DNA of 32,382 bases from CAG-841 sp963656825 (GCA_963656825.1 CAVKJG010000023.1:1-32382); one strand, 5' to 3'; positions 7,648 to 15,860 are shown, counted from the first letter of the stretch. Notes: a model not told the origin generated them from the letters alone. Made by a program: numbers and translations.

Positions 7648-9724
7648 ATTCTTCTGCGTTTGCTTTTGCTTCGGCAATTATCTTGTCGGCAACCATCTGA
7701 GGAACATCCTCATAGCGTTCAAACTTCATTGTATAAGTTCCTCTGCCCTGAGTAATAGCGCGGAGCTGAATTGCAAAGTCGGACATTTCAGCTATCGGAG
7801 CTTCGGCTTCAAGCATCTGTTCGCCTTTTCTTTCGGTGGGAGTCATTCCGAGAACTCTGCCGCGACGCTTTGTAAATGCAGACATTATATCGCCGAGCAT
7901 TTCGGAGGGAGCATAAACCTTAACGTCTGCAACAGGCTCAAGAAGAACGGGATTGGCCTTCATAAGGCCTTCCTTGTATGCAAGGGAAGCTGCTATCTTG
8001 AACGCCATTTCCGAAGAGTCAACGGGGTGATACGAACCGTCGTAAAGGTCGGCTTTCAGGTAAACAACGGGGTAACCTGCAAGAACGCCCTTCTGCATTG
8101 ATTCAAGAAGTCCTTTTTCGACTGCGGGGTTGAAGTTCTTCGGCACAGTACCGCCGACAACGGATACTTCAAAGGTAAGGCCCTCTGTTTCACCTGGAGA
8201 GAAACGGATGTGAACGTCACCGTACTGACCGTGACCGCCGGACTGTTTCTTGTGCTTGCCCTGAACGTCGCTGCGACCTCTGATCGTTTCTCTGTAAGCA
8301 ACTCTCGGCTGTTCGAGATCTACCGATACGCCGAAACGCGATTTGAGCTTGGAAACGATTACGTCAATGTGTATATCGCCCTGTCCCGAAACGAGCATCT
8401 GCTTTGTTTCGGCGTTGTTTTCATACTTGATCGAGGGATCTTCTTCTATAAGTCTTGCTATGCCCTGCGCGATCTTGTCCTCCTCGCCCTTGCCCTTGGA
8501 TATTATCGCTCTCTGATAGAATGATTCGGGATATACTATCTTCTTGTAGGGCTTTGCGTTGGGCTCGGCGGAAAGCGTATCGTTTGTGTTGGTGTTTGCA
8601 AGCTTTGCGGTAACGCCTATATCGCCGCAGCAAAGCGTATCGACCTCCGTCTGCTTCTTTCCGCAGATCGTATAGATGTGCGCGAATTTTTCCGTCTGAT
8701 CGGTTCTGAGGTTTTTAAGCTCCGTACCGCTCCTGAGCTCGCCGCTCATAACCTTGAAGAACGACATTTTTCCCACGAACGGGTCGGCAATCGTCTTGAA
8801 TACGAATATCGATGGCGCACTCGTTTCGGAGGTTGCCGCTTCGTGCTCCGTGCCGTCGTCATCGACAACGATTTCGCCCTTGTGGAAGAGCGGATTCGGG
8901 AACGTGCCGACGATGAAGTCCATAAGAGATTCTATTCCGCAAAGGTTTGTTGCGGAGCCGCAGAATACGGGCGCTATAGTACCTGTACGAACGCCTTCGT
9001 GAACGGCTTTCATTGCTTCTTCTCTTGTGATTTCTTCTCCGCCGAAGTATTTTTCCATAAGATCGTCGCTTGTTTCCGCAATGGATTCCATGAGCATCGT
9101 ATGGAATTTTTCAATTCTTTCGTTGTTTTCCTCGGGAATTTCGATTTCCTTGCCTGCGTTGCCCTTGCCGAAGCCGAACGCCTTCATATCTATAAGGTCA
9201 AGCAGACCTACGATGCTGTCGCCCTTGAGAACGGGAATGACAACGGGGCACACGCTGTTTCCGAACATTTCGTGAAGCTCTTTGAAAACGTGACCGAAGC
9301 GCGCTTCCGGATCGTCGCACTTGTTGATGAAGAACGCTCTCGGAACGTGACGGTCGGTTACGTTTCTCCATGCGATCTCCGTGCCGACTTCAACGCCGGC
9401 TTTTGCGTTCACGACTATAAGAGCCGCGCCCGTAACACGAAGCGCCTGAACGACCTCGCCGGAGAAATCAAGATATCCGGGAGTGTCGATTATGTTTATT
9501 TTCGTGCCTTTATAATTTACCGGAGCAATCGATGCCGAAAGAGAGAAGCCGCGCTTGATCTCTTCGGGATCGTAATCGCAGACGGTGTTGCCGTCAGTAG
9601 GATTGCCCAGACGGTCTGTTCCTTTCGTAAGATAAAGCATTGCCTCCGCAAGCGAAGTTTTACCGTCGGCGCTGTGACCGAGGAGGCACACGTTGCGAAT
9701 GTCTTTTGTAAGTACTTTTCCCAT
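7646..9724 (-). CDS. EF-G-like translational GTPase (EF-G2 type)
   Basis: A 692-residue protein with the full EF-G domain order: GTPase domain, domain II and domains III-V. G1 is GHSADGKT (16-23), G3 is DTPGYLDF (80-87), and G4 is NKCD (134-137) in place of the usual NKMD. Domain IV starts near RVAYRETI, with a GHGQYGDVHI stretch. The catalytic switch-II His of classical EF-G (DTPGH) is Tyr here, as in the EF-G2/EF-G-like subgroup, so this is probably not the main translocase encoded in the str operon. Ribosome binding and slow or alternative GTPase function are inferred from the family. It is monocistronic with its own promoter and an AAGGAG ribosome binding site. Confidence 0.85.
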   Translation of the reverse strand: MGKVLTKDIRNVCLLGHSADGKTSLAEAMLYLTKGTDRLGNPTDGNTVCDYDPEEIKRGFSLSASIAPVNYKGTKINIIDTPGYLDFSGEVVQALRVTGAALIVVNAKAGVEVGTEIAWRNVTDRHVPRAFFINKCDDPEARFGHVFKELHEMFGNSVCPVVIPVLKGDSIVGLLDLIDMKAFGFGKGNAGKEIEIPEENNERIEKFHTMLMESIAETSDDLMEKYFGGEEITREEAMKAVHEGVRTGTIAPVFCGSATNLCGIESLMDFIVGTFPNPLFHKGEIVVDDDGTEHEAATSETSAPSIFVFKTIADPFVGKMSFFKVMSGELRSGTELKNLRTDQTEKFAHIYTICGKKQTEVDTLCCGDIGVTAKLANTNTNDTLSAEPNAKPYKKIVYPESFYQRAIISKGKGEEDKIAQGIARLIEEDPSIKYENNAETKQMLVSGQGDIHIDVIVSKLKSRFGVSVDLEQPRVAYRETIRGRSDVQGKHKKQSGGHGQYGDVHIRFSPGETEGLTFEVSVVGGTVPKNFNPAVEKGLLESMQKGVLAGYPVVYLKADLYDGSYHPVDSSEMAFKIAASLAYKEGLMKANPVLLEPVADVKVYAPSEMLGDIMSAFTKRRGRVLGMTPTERKGEQMLEAEAPIAEMSDFAIQLRAITQGRGTYTMKFERYEDVPQMVADKIIAEAKANAEE

Positions 9725-9801
9725 ATATCTACTCCTTGAATAATATTGTTTAGTTCGCTTTTCCGTCTTTTTGAACAGAATTACAAAAATTCAACATATA
9801 T

Positions 9802-9830
9802 ATTATATAACTTTTGTGAGAAATTATCAA
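9802..9830 (-). promoter_or_regulatory. Promoter of the EF-G-like gene
   Basis: Minus strand TTGATA (9825-9830), 17-bp spacer, TATAAT (9802-9807). The leader is about 70 nt. Confidence 0.8.
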
Positions 9831-10019
9831 GATAAATTTGACTTTTTAACATTCGGCATATTGGCAGAAAAAGATAATTTATATTTGTGAAATATTTACA
9901 TAATATCGCCCTTTCCCGCGATTTTCAAAGCAAAAACCCGTATTTATGCCCCTTCGTCAGCTTTTACGGTATAATGACCGCGCGCCGGAGGAATAATACT
10001 TTTGTTTACATTCTTTCTA

Positions 10020-10048
10020 TTGACAAAAGGGAAACCGGAAGCTATAAT
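10020..10048 (+). promoter_or_regulatory. Promoter of the DUF1858 gene
   Basis: Consensus TTGACA (10020-10025), 17-bp spacer, TATAAT (10043-10048). It rules out a longer frame opening at 9887 as the true coding start. Confidence 0.85.
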
Positions 10049-10083
10049 ATGATTGCAAAAATATTTACGGAGGTAAAGCTATT

Positions 10084-10287
10084 ATGGAAATCACAAAGCA
10101 ATCGGTAATAGGCGACGTTCTTGATTTCGCGCCGGAAACAGCCGAGTTCTTTTTTGCGATCGGTATGCACTGTCTCGGCTGCCCCATGTCAAGAGGCGAA
10201 ACAATAGAGCAGGCTTGCGCCGTTCACGGCACTGACGCAGACGAGCTTGTCAAAAAGCTCAACGCGGCTGTTGCGGACAAAAAATAA
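10084..10287 (+). CDS. DUF1858 domain protein
   Basis: A 67-residue soluble protein that is nothing but a DUF1858 domain. It has the opening pattern ITKQSVIGDVL, a central GMHCLGCPMSRGETIEQAC stretch with a CxxC pair (Cys30, Cys33), and a C-terminal helix DADELVKKLN. The family is often found near or fused to hybrid-cluster and other redox proteins, and the CxxC suggests a redox or metal role, but the biochemistry is not established. GGAGGT lies 9 bp from the ATG. A GC hairpin separates it from trmK. Confidence 0.85.
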   Translation: MEITKQSVIGDVLDFAPETAEFFFAIGMHCLGCPMSRGETIEQACAVHGTDADELVKKLNAAVADKK

Positions 10288-10306
10288 TTTTCAGAATCAG
10301 AAAGGC

Positions 10307-10344
10307 TTTCCCCCGATTCCGCAAGGTTACCGGGGGAAAACTTT
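10307..10344 (+). terminator. Hairpin between DUF1858 gene and trmK
   Basis: TTTCCCCCG (10307-10315) pairs perfectly with CGGGGGAAA (10331-10339) around a 15-nt loop, followed only by CTTTT. It is probably a partial terminator that lets some transcription into trmK-nif3, for which no separate promoter is evident. The trmK ribosome binding site follows immediately. Confidence 0.6.
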
Positions 10345-10356
10345 TAAGGGAGCGTT

Positions 10357-11046
10357 ATGACAAATTTTCAAAAGCCCGATCCGCGCCTTTTTGCCGCAGC
10401 GGAGCTTGTGCGCGGCGACTTTATAACAGACGTCGGGACAGACCACGCGATTCTTCCCGTGTATCTGTGCCTTTCGGGGAAAATAAGTCGGGCGATAGCC
10501 TCGGACATAAACCGCGCTCCGCTTGAGCGCGCAAAAAAGAATATCGCCGAAAACGGTCTTTCCGATAAAATAGAAACCGTGCTTACCGCCGGTCTTTGCG
10601 GACTTGACGACCGCTCTCCCACCGATATAGTTATCGCCGGAATGGGCGGAATAATGATAAAGGATATAATTTCCCCGTCAGAGCTTGCAAAAAAAGCGCA
10701 CCTTATTCTTCAGCCGATGACTCACGCGCATATTCTGCGCGGATATCTTGCCGGAAACGGCTTTGATATCTGCGAAGAGCGGCTTGCCCGTGCCGACGGC
10801 AGAGTCTACGTTATAATATCGGCGCAGTATACGGGAAAAGGCTGCGATTATTCCGAAGCGGAGCTTTATTCGGGACGCTTTACGGACGAATACAAAAGCA
10901 AAAACTCCGCGCTGTGCTCGGAGCATTACGAAAAGCTGCTTTTGACGCTTAAAAAGAAAACCGAGCTCGGCGGCGACGAAAAAGCCGCAGTGCTTTACAG
11001 AGAAATATACAAAATGAAAAAGGAGCTGCCGTTATGTCAACAGTAA
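10357..11046 (+). CDS. trmK: tRNA (adenine(22)-N(1))-methyltransferase TrmK
   Basis: A 229-residue SAM-dependent methyltransferase of the TrmK/YqfN family, which makes m1A22 in bacterial tRNAs, mostly in Gram-positives. The SAM-binding motif I is DVGTDHAILP (25-34), followed by an AIASDINRAPLERAKKN acidic-loop region (47-63) and AGMGG (94-98), all diagnostic for the family. The C-terminal helical part is normal in length. AAGGGAG precedes the ATG. It overlaps the following Nif3-type gene by 13 bp; the trmK-nif3 pair is a conserved neighbourhood in Bacillota (yqfN-yqfO). Confidence 0.92.
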   Translation: MTNFQKPDPRLFAAAELVRGDFITDVGTDHAILPVYLCLSGKISRAIASDINRAPLERAKKNIAENGLSDKIETVLTAGLCGLDDRSPTDIVIAGMGGIMIKDIISPSELAKKAHLILQPMTHAHILRGYLAGNGFDICEERLARADGRVYVIISAQYTGKGCDYSEAELYSGRFTDEYKSKNSALCSEHYEKLLLTLKKKTELGGDEKAAVLYREIYKMKKELPLCQQ

Positions 11047-11807
11047 AAGATATCTATTCATATCTCGACGGACTTTATCCGCGCACGCTTTCGTGCGAAT
11101 GGGATAACGACGGGCTTATGGTCTGCCGGAATTCCGAAAGAGAAGTAAAAAAGGTACTACTTGCTCTCGACGTCACGAGCAAGGTAGCAGACGAAGCGAT
11201 AAGCGGCGGCTACGACCTTATAATATCGCACCATCCTCTTATTTTCCGTCCGCTGCGCCAGCTTTCGGAGGAATATGCCGGGGCGCTCGTCCCGATGAAG
11301 CTGTTTTCCGCGGGAATTTCGGTGATCAGCCTTCATACGCGCTTTGACGCGGGCGAGGGCGGCATAAACGATACTCTCGCCGCGCTTCTCGGTTTTGACG
11401 TTATCTCCGCTTTCGGTCCGGAGGGCGAAAAGTGCGGCAGACTCTGCGCGACAGCTCCCATGACGGCGCAGGAGCTTTGCGGAAAAATAAAAGCGTCGCT
11501 CGACGCTCCGTGCGTGCTTTGCGGAAATCCCGAAAAGGAAATCCGCACGGCAGCGCTTCTCGGCGGCGACGGAAAAAGCTTTATAAGCGAGGCGCTGAAA
11601 GCCGGCGCCGACGCCTTTGTGACGGGAGCGTCGGGCTACAACGCCGCGCTCGAAGCCGCCGACAGAGGTCTTGCCGTTATCGACGCGGGACATTATCACA
11701 CGGAATTTCTTCCGCTCGTAACGAAAATGAAATCGCTTTTTTCGTCCGCCTTTGCGGAGGTTTCCGTCACGGTATCGGGCGCCGGCTGTGAAATTTCGTG
11801 TTTTTAA
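11034..11807 (+). CDS. Nif3-like dinuclear metal centre protein
   Basis: A 257-residue protein of the NIF3/YqfO/YbgI family. Metal ligands are visible as SHHPL (65-69, His66-His67), HTRFDA (101-106, His101 and Asp105) and GHYHTE (219-224, His220 and Glu224). This is the short form without the PII-like insertion present in YqfO of Bacillus (about 370 residues). The family is annotated as a GTP cyclohydrolase I type 2 homologue, but the cellular substrate is unsettled. The start lies inside the end of trmK, implying translational coupling. Confidence 0.88.
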   Translation: MSTVKDIYSYLDGLYPRTLSCEWDNDGLMVCRNSEREVKKVLLALDVTSKVADEAISGGYDLIISHHPLIFRPLRQLSEEYAGALVPMKLFSAGISVISLHTRFDAGEGGINDTLAALLGFDVISAFGPEGEKCGRLCATAPMTAQELCGKIKASLDAPCVLCGNPEKEIRTAALLGGDGKSFISEALKAGADAFVTGASGYNAALEAADRGLAVIDAGHYHTEFLPLVTKMKSLFSSAFAEVSVTVSGAGCEISCF

Positions 11808-11849
11808 GCTTTGAATTGTTACAGTTATGTTTCAAGTCAGAATTTTGTA

Positions 11850-11878
11850 TTGACAAATTGTTAGCATAATATTACAAT
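11850..11878 (+). promoter_or_regulatory. Promoter of the ABC exporter leader
   Basis: Consensus TTGACA (11850-11855), 17-bp spacer, TACAAT (11873-11878). The start point would be near 11885, at a small hairpin CGGCTTTTGCCG (11887-11898) preceding the ribosome binding site. It is the only convincing promoter between nif3 and the two ABC genes. Confidence 0.85.
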
Positions 11879-11926
11879 AGCAAATACGGCTTTTGCCGAA
11901 ATATTAAGAAAGAAGGAGGTGTCATC

Positions 11927-11998
11927 ATGAATAAAGCAAGTGTAAAATCAAAGTTTTTATCGCAGGGTATGATAGGCGCCTTCGGAACGCATTTCTGA
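11927..11998 (+). CDS. 23-residue leader peptide upstream of the ABC exporter
   Basis: ATG at 11927 has an AAGGAGGTG ribosome binding site at ideal distance. The frame reads MNKASVKSKF, then LSQ, then GMIGAFGTHF, and stops with TGA at 11996-11998. The peptide has a basic N-terminal half and a Gly/aromatic C-terminus. It is too short for a folded protein and has no double-Gly leader or Cys/Ser/Thr-rich core expected of a bacteriocin. With the promoter before it and the intrinsic terminator 24 nt after its stop, it fits a regulatory leader ORF whose translation state controls readthrough into the exporter genes, as bmrB does for bmrCD in B. subtilis. An exported signalling peptide is an alternative. 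I recognise no named family. Confidence 0.75.
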   Translation: MNKASVKSKFLSQGMIGAFGTHF

Positions 11999-12022
11999 AA
12001 GCACATATCTTTACGCGCTATC

Positions 12023-12049
12023 GGCGCAGCCCTACGGCTGCGCCTTTTT
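12023..12049 (+). terminator. Intrinsic terminator (attenuator) between leader ORF and ABC genes
   Basis: GGCGCAGCC (12023-12031) and GGCTGCGCC (12036-12044) form a perfect 9-bp stem with a 4-nt loop, followed by TTTTT. The 8 bases just before it (GCGCTATC, 12015-12022) can pair with GATAGGCGC inside the leader ORF (11971-11979, one bulged G). The GCGCC at 11976-11980 could instead pair with the first five bases of the terminator stem. Competing structures of this kind are expected of an attenuator. Confidence 0.85.
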
Positions 12050-12096
12050 CATACGCGCACGAAAGTGCAACAAAATTTCATCACAGGTAAAATTTT

Positions 12097-13971
12097 ATGA
12101 ATTCAACTCAAACAAAAAAACAGACAAAGGCTGAAAGCCGCGCACGAAAGCGAGAAAAAAGAGCCGAAAAGCGCGCACGCCTGAAAATGACTGCGGGCTT
12201 TATGCACGGCTCGGTCGGATTCTTTATAATAAGTATTGTCTCCGCACTTATAGTCGCGCTTGTAGATACTATAAGCCCGAAAATAATAAGCGTAACGGTT
12301 GACAGCGTGCTCGATACAAAAGCTCCTGAGCTTCCGGAGTTCATAATTTCCGCAGTAAATTCGCTCGGCGGATTTGAATTCTTCCGCACGCATCTTTATT
12401 ATATCGCTCTGCTTATAGTGGCTTTGGCAGTGATCACGGCCATATTCCAATACTGCAACAGAGTGTTCAATGCAAAGGGCGCCGAAACGCTTGTAAAAAA
12501 TATGCGTGACAGCATTTTCTCGCACATAGAACGCCTCCCCTTCTCGTGGCATATGAAAAATCAGACGGGCGACATTATCCAGCGCTGTACCTCCGACGTC
12601 GATACGATAAAGCGTTTCCTTTCCGATCAGCTCACATCGCTTTTCAGAATAGTTATAATGCTTGTGCTTTCGCTTTACTATATGTTCTCGATGAACGTAA
12701 AGCTTGCGATAATCGCATCGGCGTTCATGCCGGTAATAATAGCGTATTCGGCGCTTTTCCACGGAAAAATAGGCAAAAGCTTTGAGCTTTGCGACGAAAA
12801 CGAGGGAACTCTTTCCGCAATCGCTCAGGAAAATCTTACGGGCGTCCGCGTGGTGCGCGCCTTCGGCAGAGAAAGCTACGAGCGCGAACGCTTTGACCGT
12901 CAGAACGAAAAATATACGTCGCTCTGGGTAAAGCTTCACAGAACGTTTTCGGTTTTCTGGTCCTCGTCGGATCTGCTTTCCGGAATTCAGGTGATGTGCA
13001 TAGTTATAGCGGGCGCGGTCATGTGCGTAAAGGGCGACGGACTTACGGCAGGAAAATACATAGCGTTCATATCGTACAATTCAATGCTTATGTGGCCGAT
13101 ACGTCAGCTCGGAAGAATGATATCGGAAATGAGCAAAACCGGCGTTTCGCTCGGAAGAATATATCAGATAATGTCCGCCGAAGAGGAACACGACAAGCCC
13201 GACGCCGTAACTCCCGATATGCACGGCGATATCCGTTTTGAAAACGTAAGCTTTGCGTATGAGGGCTGTCCCGAGATACTTTCCGGCATTGATTTTGAGG
13301 TGAAAGCCGGAACGACTCTCGGAATTCTCGGCGGAACGGGATCGGGAAAATCAACGCTTATGTATCTGCTTGACCGTCTGTACGATATTCCCGAAAACTG
13401 CGGCAGAATAACGATAGGCGGCGTTGACATCGCCGATATGAAAGCCGACTGGGTAAGAGAAAACGTAGGAATAGTGCTTCAGGAGCCGTTCCTCTTCTCG
13501 CGCTCGATAGCCGACAACGTCGGCATAACCAAGAAAAGCACAAGCCTTTCCGAAATACGCGACGCGGCAAAAGTCGCCTGCCTTGACGACACGGTAATGT
13601 CGTTTTCAAAGGGCTATGACACCTTTGTCGGCGAAAGAGGCGTGACGCTTTCCGGCGGTCAGAAGCAGAGAGCGGCGATTGCCCGTCTTGTAGTTCAGAG
13701 AACGCCTATAATGGTTTTCGATGATTCGCTTTCGGCTGTGGATACGGAAACCGACAGCAAAATACGCCGCGCGCTTTCCGAAAGCCTCGGAAAGTCTACC
13801 GTCATTCTTATATCTCACAGAATAACAACGCTTATGCACGCGGAAAAAATTATAGTTCTCGATCGCGGCAAGGTGGTTGAGGAGGGTACACATTCCGAGC
13901 TTGTTTCTCATGGCGGGCTTTATAAGCAGATATACGATATACAGACGAAAGGAGCGGAGGAAGCGGTATGA
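12097..13971 (+). CDS. ABC exporter, degenerate-site subunit of a heterodimer (BmrC/LmrC-like)
   Basis: A 624-residue half-transporter. A highly basic N-terminal tail (residues 6-31) precedes a six-helix ABC exporter membrane domain (about 38-345) and a C-terminal nucleotide-binding domain. Walker A is GGTGSGKST (412-420), the signature LSGGQKQR (518-525), Walker B IMVFD (538-542), and the switch His574. The residue after Walker B is Asp543 instead of the catalytic Glu, the mark of the degenerate subunit in heterodimeric multidrug exporters. No C39 peptidase domain is present, so it is not a classical double-Gly bacteriocin exporter. The ribosome binding site is weak (CAGGT), and the start is 47 nt after the attenuator T-run. 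It overlaps its partner gene by 4 bp. Confidence 0.9.
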   Translation: MNSTQTKKQTKAESRARKREKRAEKRARLKMTAGFMHGSVGFFIISIVSALIVALVDTISPKIISVTVDSVLDTKAPELPEFIISAVNSLGGFEFFRTHLYYIALLIVALAVITAIFQYCNRVFNAKGAETLVKNMRDSIFSHIERLPFSWHMKNQTGDIIQRCTSDVDTIKRFLSDQLTSLFRIVIMLVLSLYYMFSMNVKLAIIASAFMPVIIAYSALFHGKIGKSFELCDENEGTLSAIAQENLTGVRVVRAFGRESYERERFDRQNEKYTSLWVKLHRTFSVFWSSSDLLSGIQVMCIVIAGAVMCVKGDGLTAGKYIAFISYNSMLMWPIRQLGRMISEMSKTGVSLGRIYQIMSAEEEHDKPDAVTPDMHGDIRFENVSFAYEGCPEILSGIDFEVKAGTTLGILGGTGSGKSTLMYLLDRLYDIPENCGRITIGGVDIADMKADWVRENVGIVLQEPFLFSRSIADNVGITKKSTSLSEIRDAAKVACLDDTVMSFSKGYDTFVGERGVTLSGGQKQRAAIARLVVQRTPIMVFDDSLSAVDTETDSKIRRALSESLGKSTVILISHRITTLMHAEKIIVLDRGKVVEEGTHSELVSHGGLYKQIYDIQTKGAEEAV

Positions 13972-15815
13972 ACGATCAGAAAACAAACGATAAAAAGCAA
14001 TACGTTTCTCTTCCCTTTTTCGGACTGCCGAAGGTGGCGAAATTCCTTTACAAATACAGAGCGTGGATGATAATTATGATAACATGCGGACTTCTGGGTT
14101 CGGCAGGAGATATAGTTATTCCGCTGTTTCAGAGGTATGCGCTAAATCACATCGAGGACGGAAAATTCATTGCAAATCTTGCGCCGTTCATAGTGCTTTA
14201 TGTGCTTACTCTTGCAGGAAAAATAATAACCGACTTTGTCGCTTCTTTTCTTGCCGGAAAGGTTGAGCTTTCCGTCGGACGCGATCTCCGCAAGCTGAGC
14301 TTTGACCATTTGCAGACGCTTTCCTTTTCTTATTTCAATCAGAACAGCGTAGGCTACGTTCACGCAAGAATAATGAGCGACACCTCCCGCATAGGTGAGC
14401 TTGTTTCATGGGTTATAATGCAAGGTGTATGGAACCTTTCATATCTTGTCGGCGTTGTTATAGTTATGTTTTCGATAAACGTGAAGCTCACGCTTCTCGT
14501 AATGACTATAATTCCGCTTATCACGGTGCTTTTTGCAATATTCCAGAAAAAGCTTGTAAACGAAAACCGCCATATAAGAGAAGTAAACTCAAAAATAACG
14601 GGTAACTTCAACGAAGGCATCACGGGCGCGAAAACAATAAAAACCCTTGTGATCGAAGACAAAATCGAGGGCGATTTTGTAAACGTCACAAAGGAAATGA
14701 AGCGCAGCTCGGTTATGGCTCAGCGCTACCGCGCAATTCTTGCGACAACAATAGGCTTTGCGTCGTCGATCGCGCTCGCCATAGTAATATGGAAGGGCGG
14801 CGAGCTTTCGCTCCTCGGCAGCGGTTCGATAGGCTATATGGAAATCGGTACGCTTTCGGTGTTTATGTCCTACGCGCTCGGAATTATGGAGCCTATCCGC
14901 TGGATAGTTGACATGATATCCGACCTTGTGCGCGAGCAGGTAAATATAGAACGTCTTACAAAGCTGCTCGAAACAAAATCCGACGTTACAGACACGCCCG
15001 AAGTAATTGCAAAATACGGCGATACGTTTTCTCCCAAAAAAGAAAATTGGGAAGAGCTTCACGGCGATATAGAATTCCGCGACGTAAGCTTCAGATACCC
15101 CGACGGCGACGAATATATCCTTGAGCATTTCAATCTTAAAATTCCTCAGGGTTCAAACATTGCAATAGTCGGCGAGACCGGCGCGGGAAAATCGACGCTT
15201 GTAAATCTTGTATGCCGCTTCTATGAGCCTACCTCCGGTCAGGTGCTTATAGACGGCAAGGACGCGAGAGAAAGAAGTCAGCTCTGGCTTCACAGCAATA
15301 TAGGCTATGTGCTTCAGACTCCGCACCTTTTCTCCGGAACGATACTTGAAAATCTCCGCTACGGCAAGCCCGACGCCACAATAGACGAAATCAACGCCGC
15401 GCTGAAAAGAGTTTCTGCTGACGGTGTTGTCGCAAAAGCGGAAAAAGGACTCGACACGGACGTCGGCGAAGGCGGCGATCTGCTTTCCACCGGTGAAAAA
15501 CAGCTCATTTCTTTTGCGCGCGCAATAGTTGCCGACCCGAAAATACTCGTTCTTGACGAAGCAACGGCGTCTATCGACACGCTCACAGAACAGAATATTC
15601 AGCACGCGATAAACGAAGTAATTCGCGGCAGAACCTCGATAATGATAGCGCACCGTCTTTCCACCGTTCGCGACGCGGATATTATCCTCGTTGTAAGCGA
15701 CGGAAAAATAGTTGAGCGCGGAAACCATTCCGAGCTTATGAAAAAGCGCGGTCATTACTACAAGCTTTATACCCGTCAGTACGAAGAAGACGCAACGAAA
15801 AGCGTTTTAAGCTGA
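13968..15815 (+). CDS. ABC exporter, catalytic-site subunit of a heterodimer (BmrD/LmrD-like)
   Basis: A 615-residue half-transporter starting within the stop of its partner (ATGA). Membrane domain about 28-320, nucleotide-binding domain about 365-600. Walker A is GETGAGKST (402-410) and Walker B ILVLDE (526-531) with the intact catalytic Glu531. The signature is altered to LSTGEKQ (506-512) instead of LSGGQ. Paired with the upstream subunit, this gives one competent ATP site (Walker A/B from here, LSGGQ from the partner) and one degenerate site, as in BmrCD, LmrCD and TM287/288. The likely role is export of drugs or other amphipathic compounds; the substrate is not deducible. Confidence 0.9.
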   Translation: MNDQKTNDKKQYVSLPFFGLPKVAKFLYKYRAWMIIMITCGLLGSAGDIVIPLFQRYALNHIEDGKFIANLAPFIVLYVLTLAGKIITDFVASFLAGKVELSVGRDLRKLSFDHLQTLSFSYFNQNSVGYVHARIMSDTSRIGELVSWVIMQGVWNLSYLVGVVIVMFSINVKLTLLVMTIIPLITVLFAIFQKKLVNENRHIREVNSKITGNFNEGITGAKTIKTLVIEDKIEGDFVNVTKEMKRSSVMAQRYRAILATTIGFASSIALAIVIWKGGELSLLGSGSIGYMEIGTLSVFMSYALGIMEPIRWIVDMISDLVREQVNIERLTKLLETKSDVTDTPEVIAKYGDTFSPKKENWEELHGDIEFRDVSFRYPDGDEYILEHFNLKIPQGSNIAIVGETGAGKSTLVNLVCRFYEPTSGQVLIDGKDARERSQLWLHSNIGYVLQTPHLFSGTILENLRYGKPDATIDEINAALKRVSADGVVAKAEKGLDTDVGEGGDLLSTGEKQLISFARAIVADPKILVLDEATASIDTLTEQNIQHAINEVIRGRTSIMIAHRLSTVRDADIILVVSDGKIVERGNHSELMKKRGHYYKLYTRQYEEDATKSVLS

Positions 15816-15825
15816 AAATAAATTA

Positions 15826-15860
15826 AAACTCCGGCAGCGGCAAAACCTGTCGGAGTTTTT
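15826..15860 (+). terminator. Terminator after the ABC exporter operon
   Basis: AAACTCCGGCA (15826-15836) pairs with TGTCGGAGTTT (15848-15858, one G-T pair), with the T-run continuing to 15860. Confidence 0.85.

Larger units (their letters stand above)
9725..10083. other. Divergent intergenic region, 359 bp
   Basis: This region between the EF-G-like gene and the DUF1858 gene holds one outward promoter for each. The A+T-rich middle (about 9831-10019) shows no convincing gene, RNA structure or repeat. Confidence 0.5.

Noticed and set aside
8678..9739. Plus-strand open frame opposite the EF-G-like gene
   Set aside because: The opposite strand encodes a complete EF-G family protein; this frame has no motifs or initiation signals.
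9887..10108. 73-codon plus-strand frame before the DUF1858 gene
   Set aside because: It begins before the consensus promoter at 10020-10048 and overlaps the DUF1858 start in another frame; no ribosome binding site.
11927..15815. Bacteriocin or lantibiotic cluster (short peptide plus ABC exporter)
   Set aside because: The exporter lacks a C39 peptidase domain, the peptide lacks a double-Gly leader and modified-residue-rich core, and no modification or immunity genes are present. A regulatory leader fits better.
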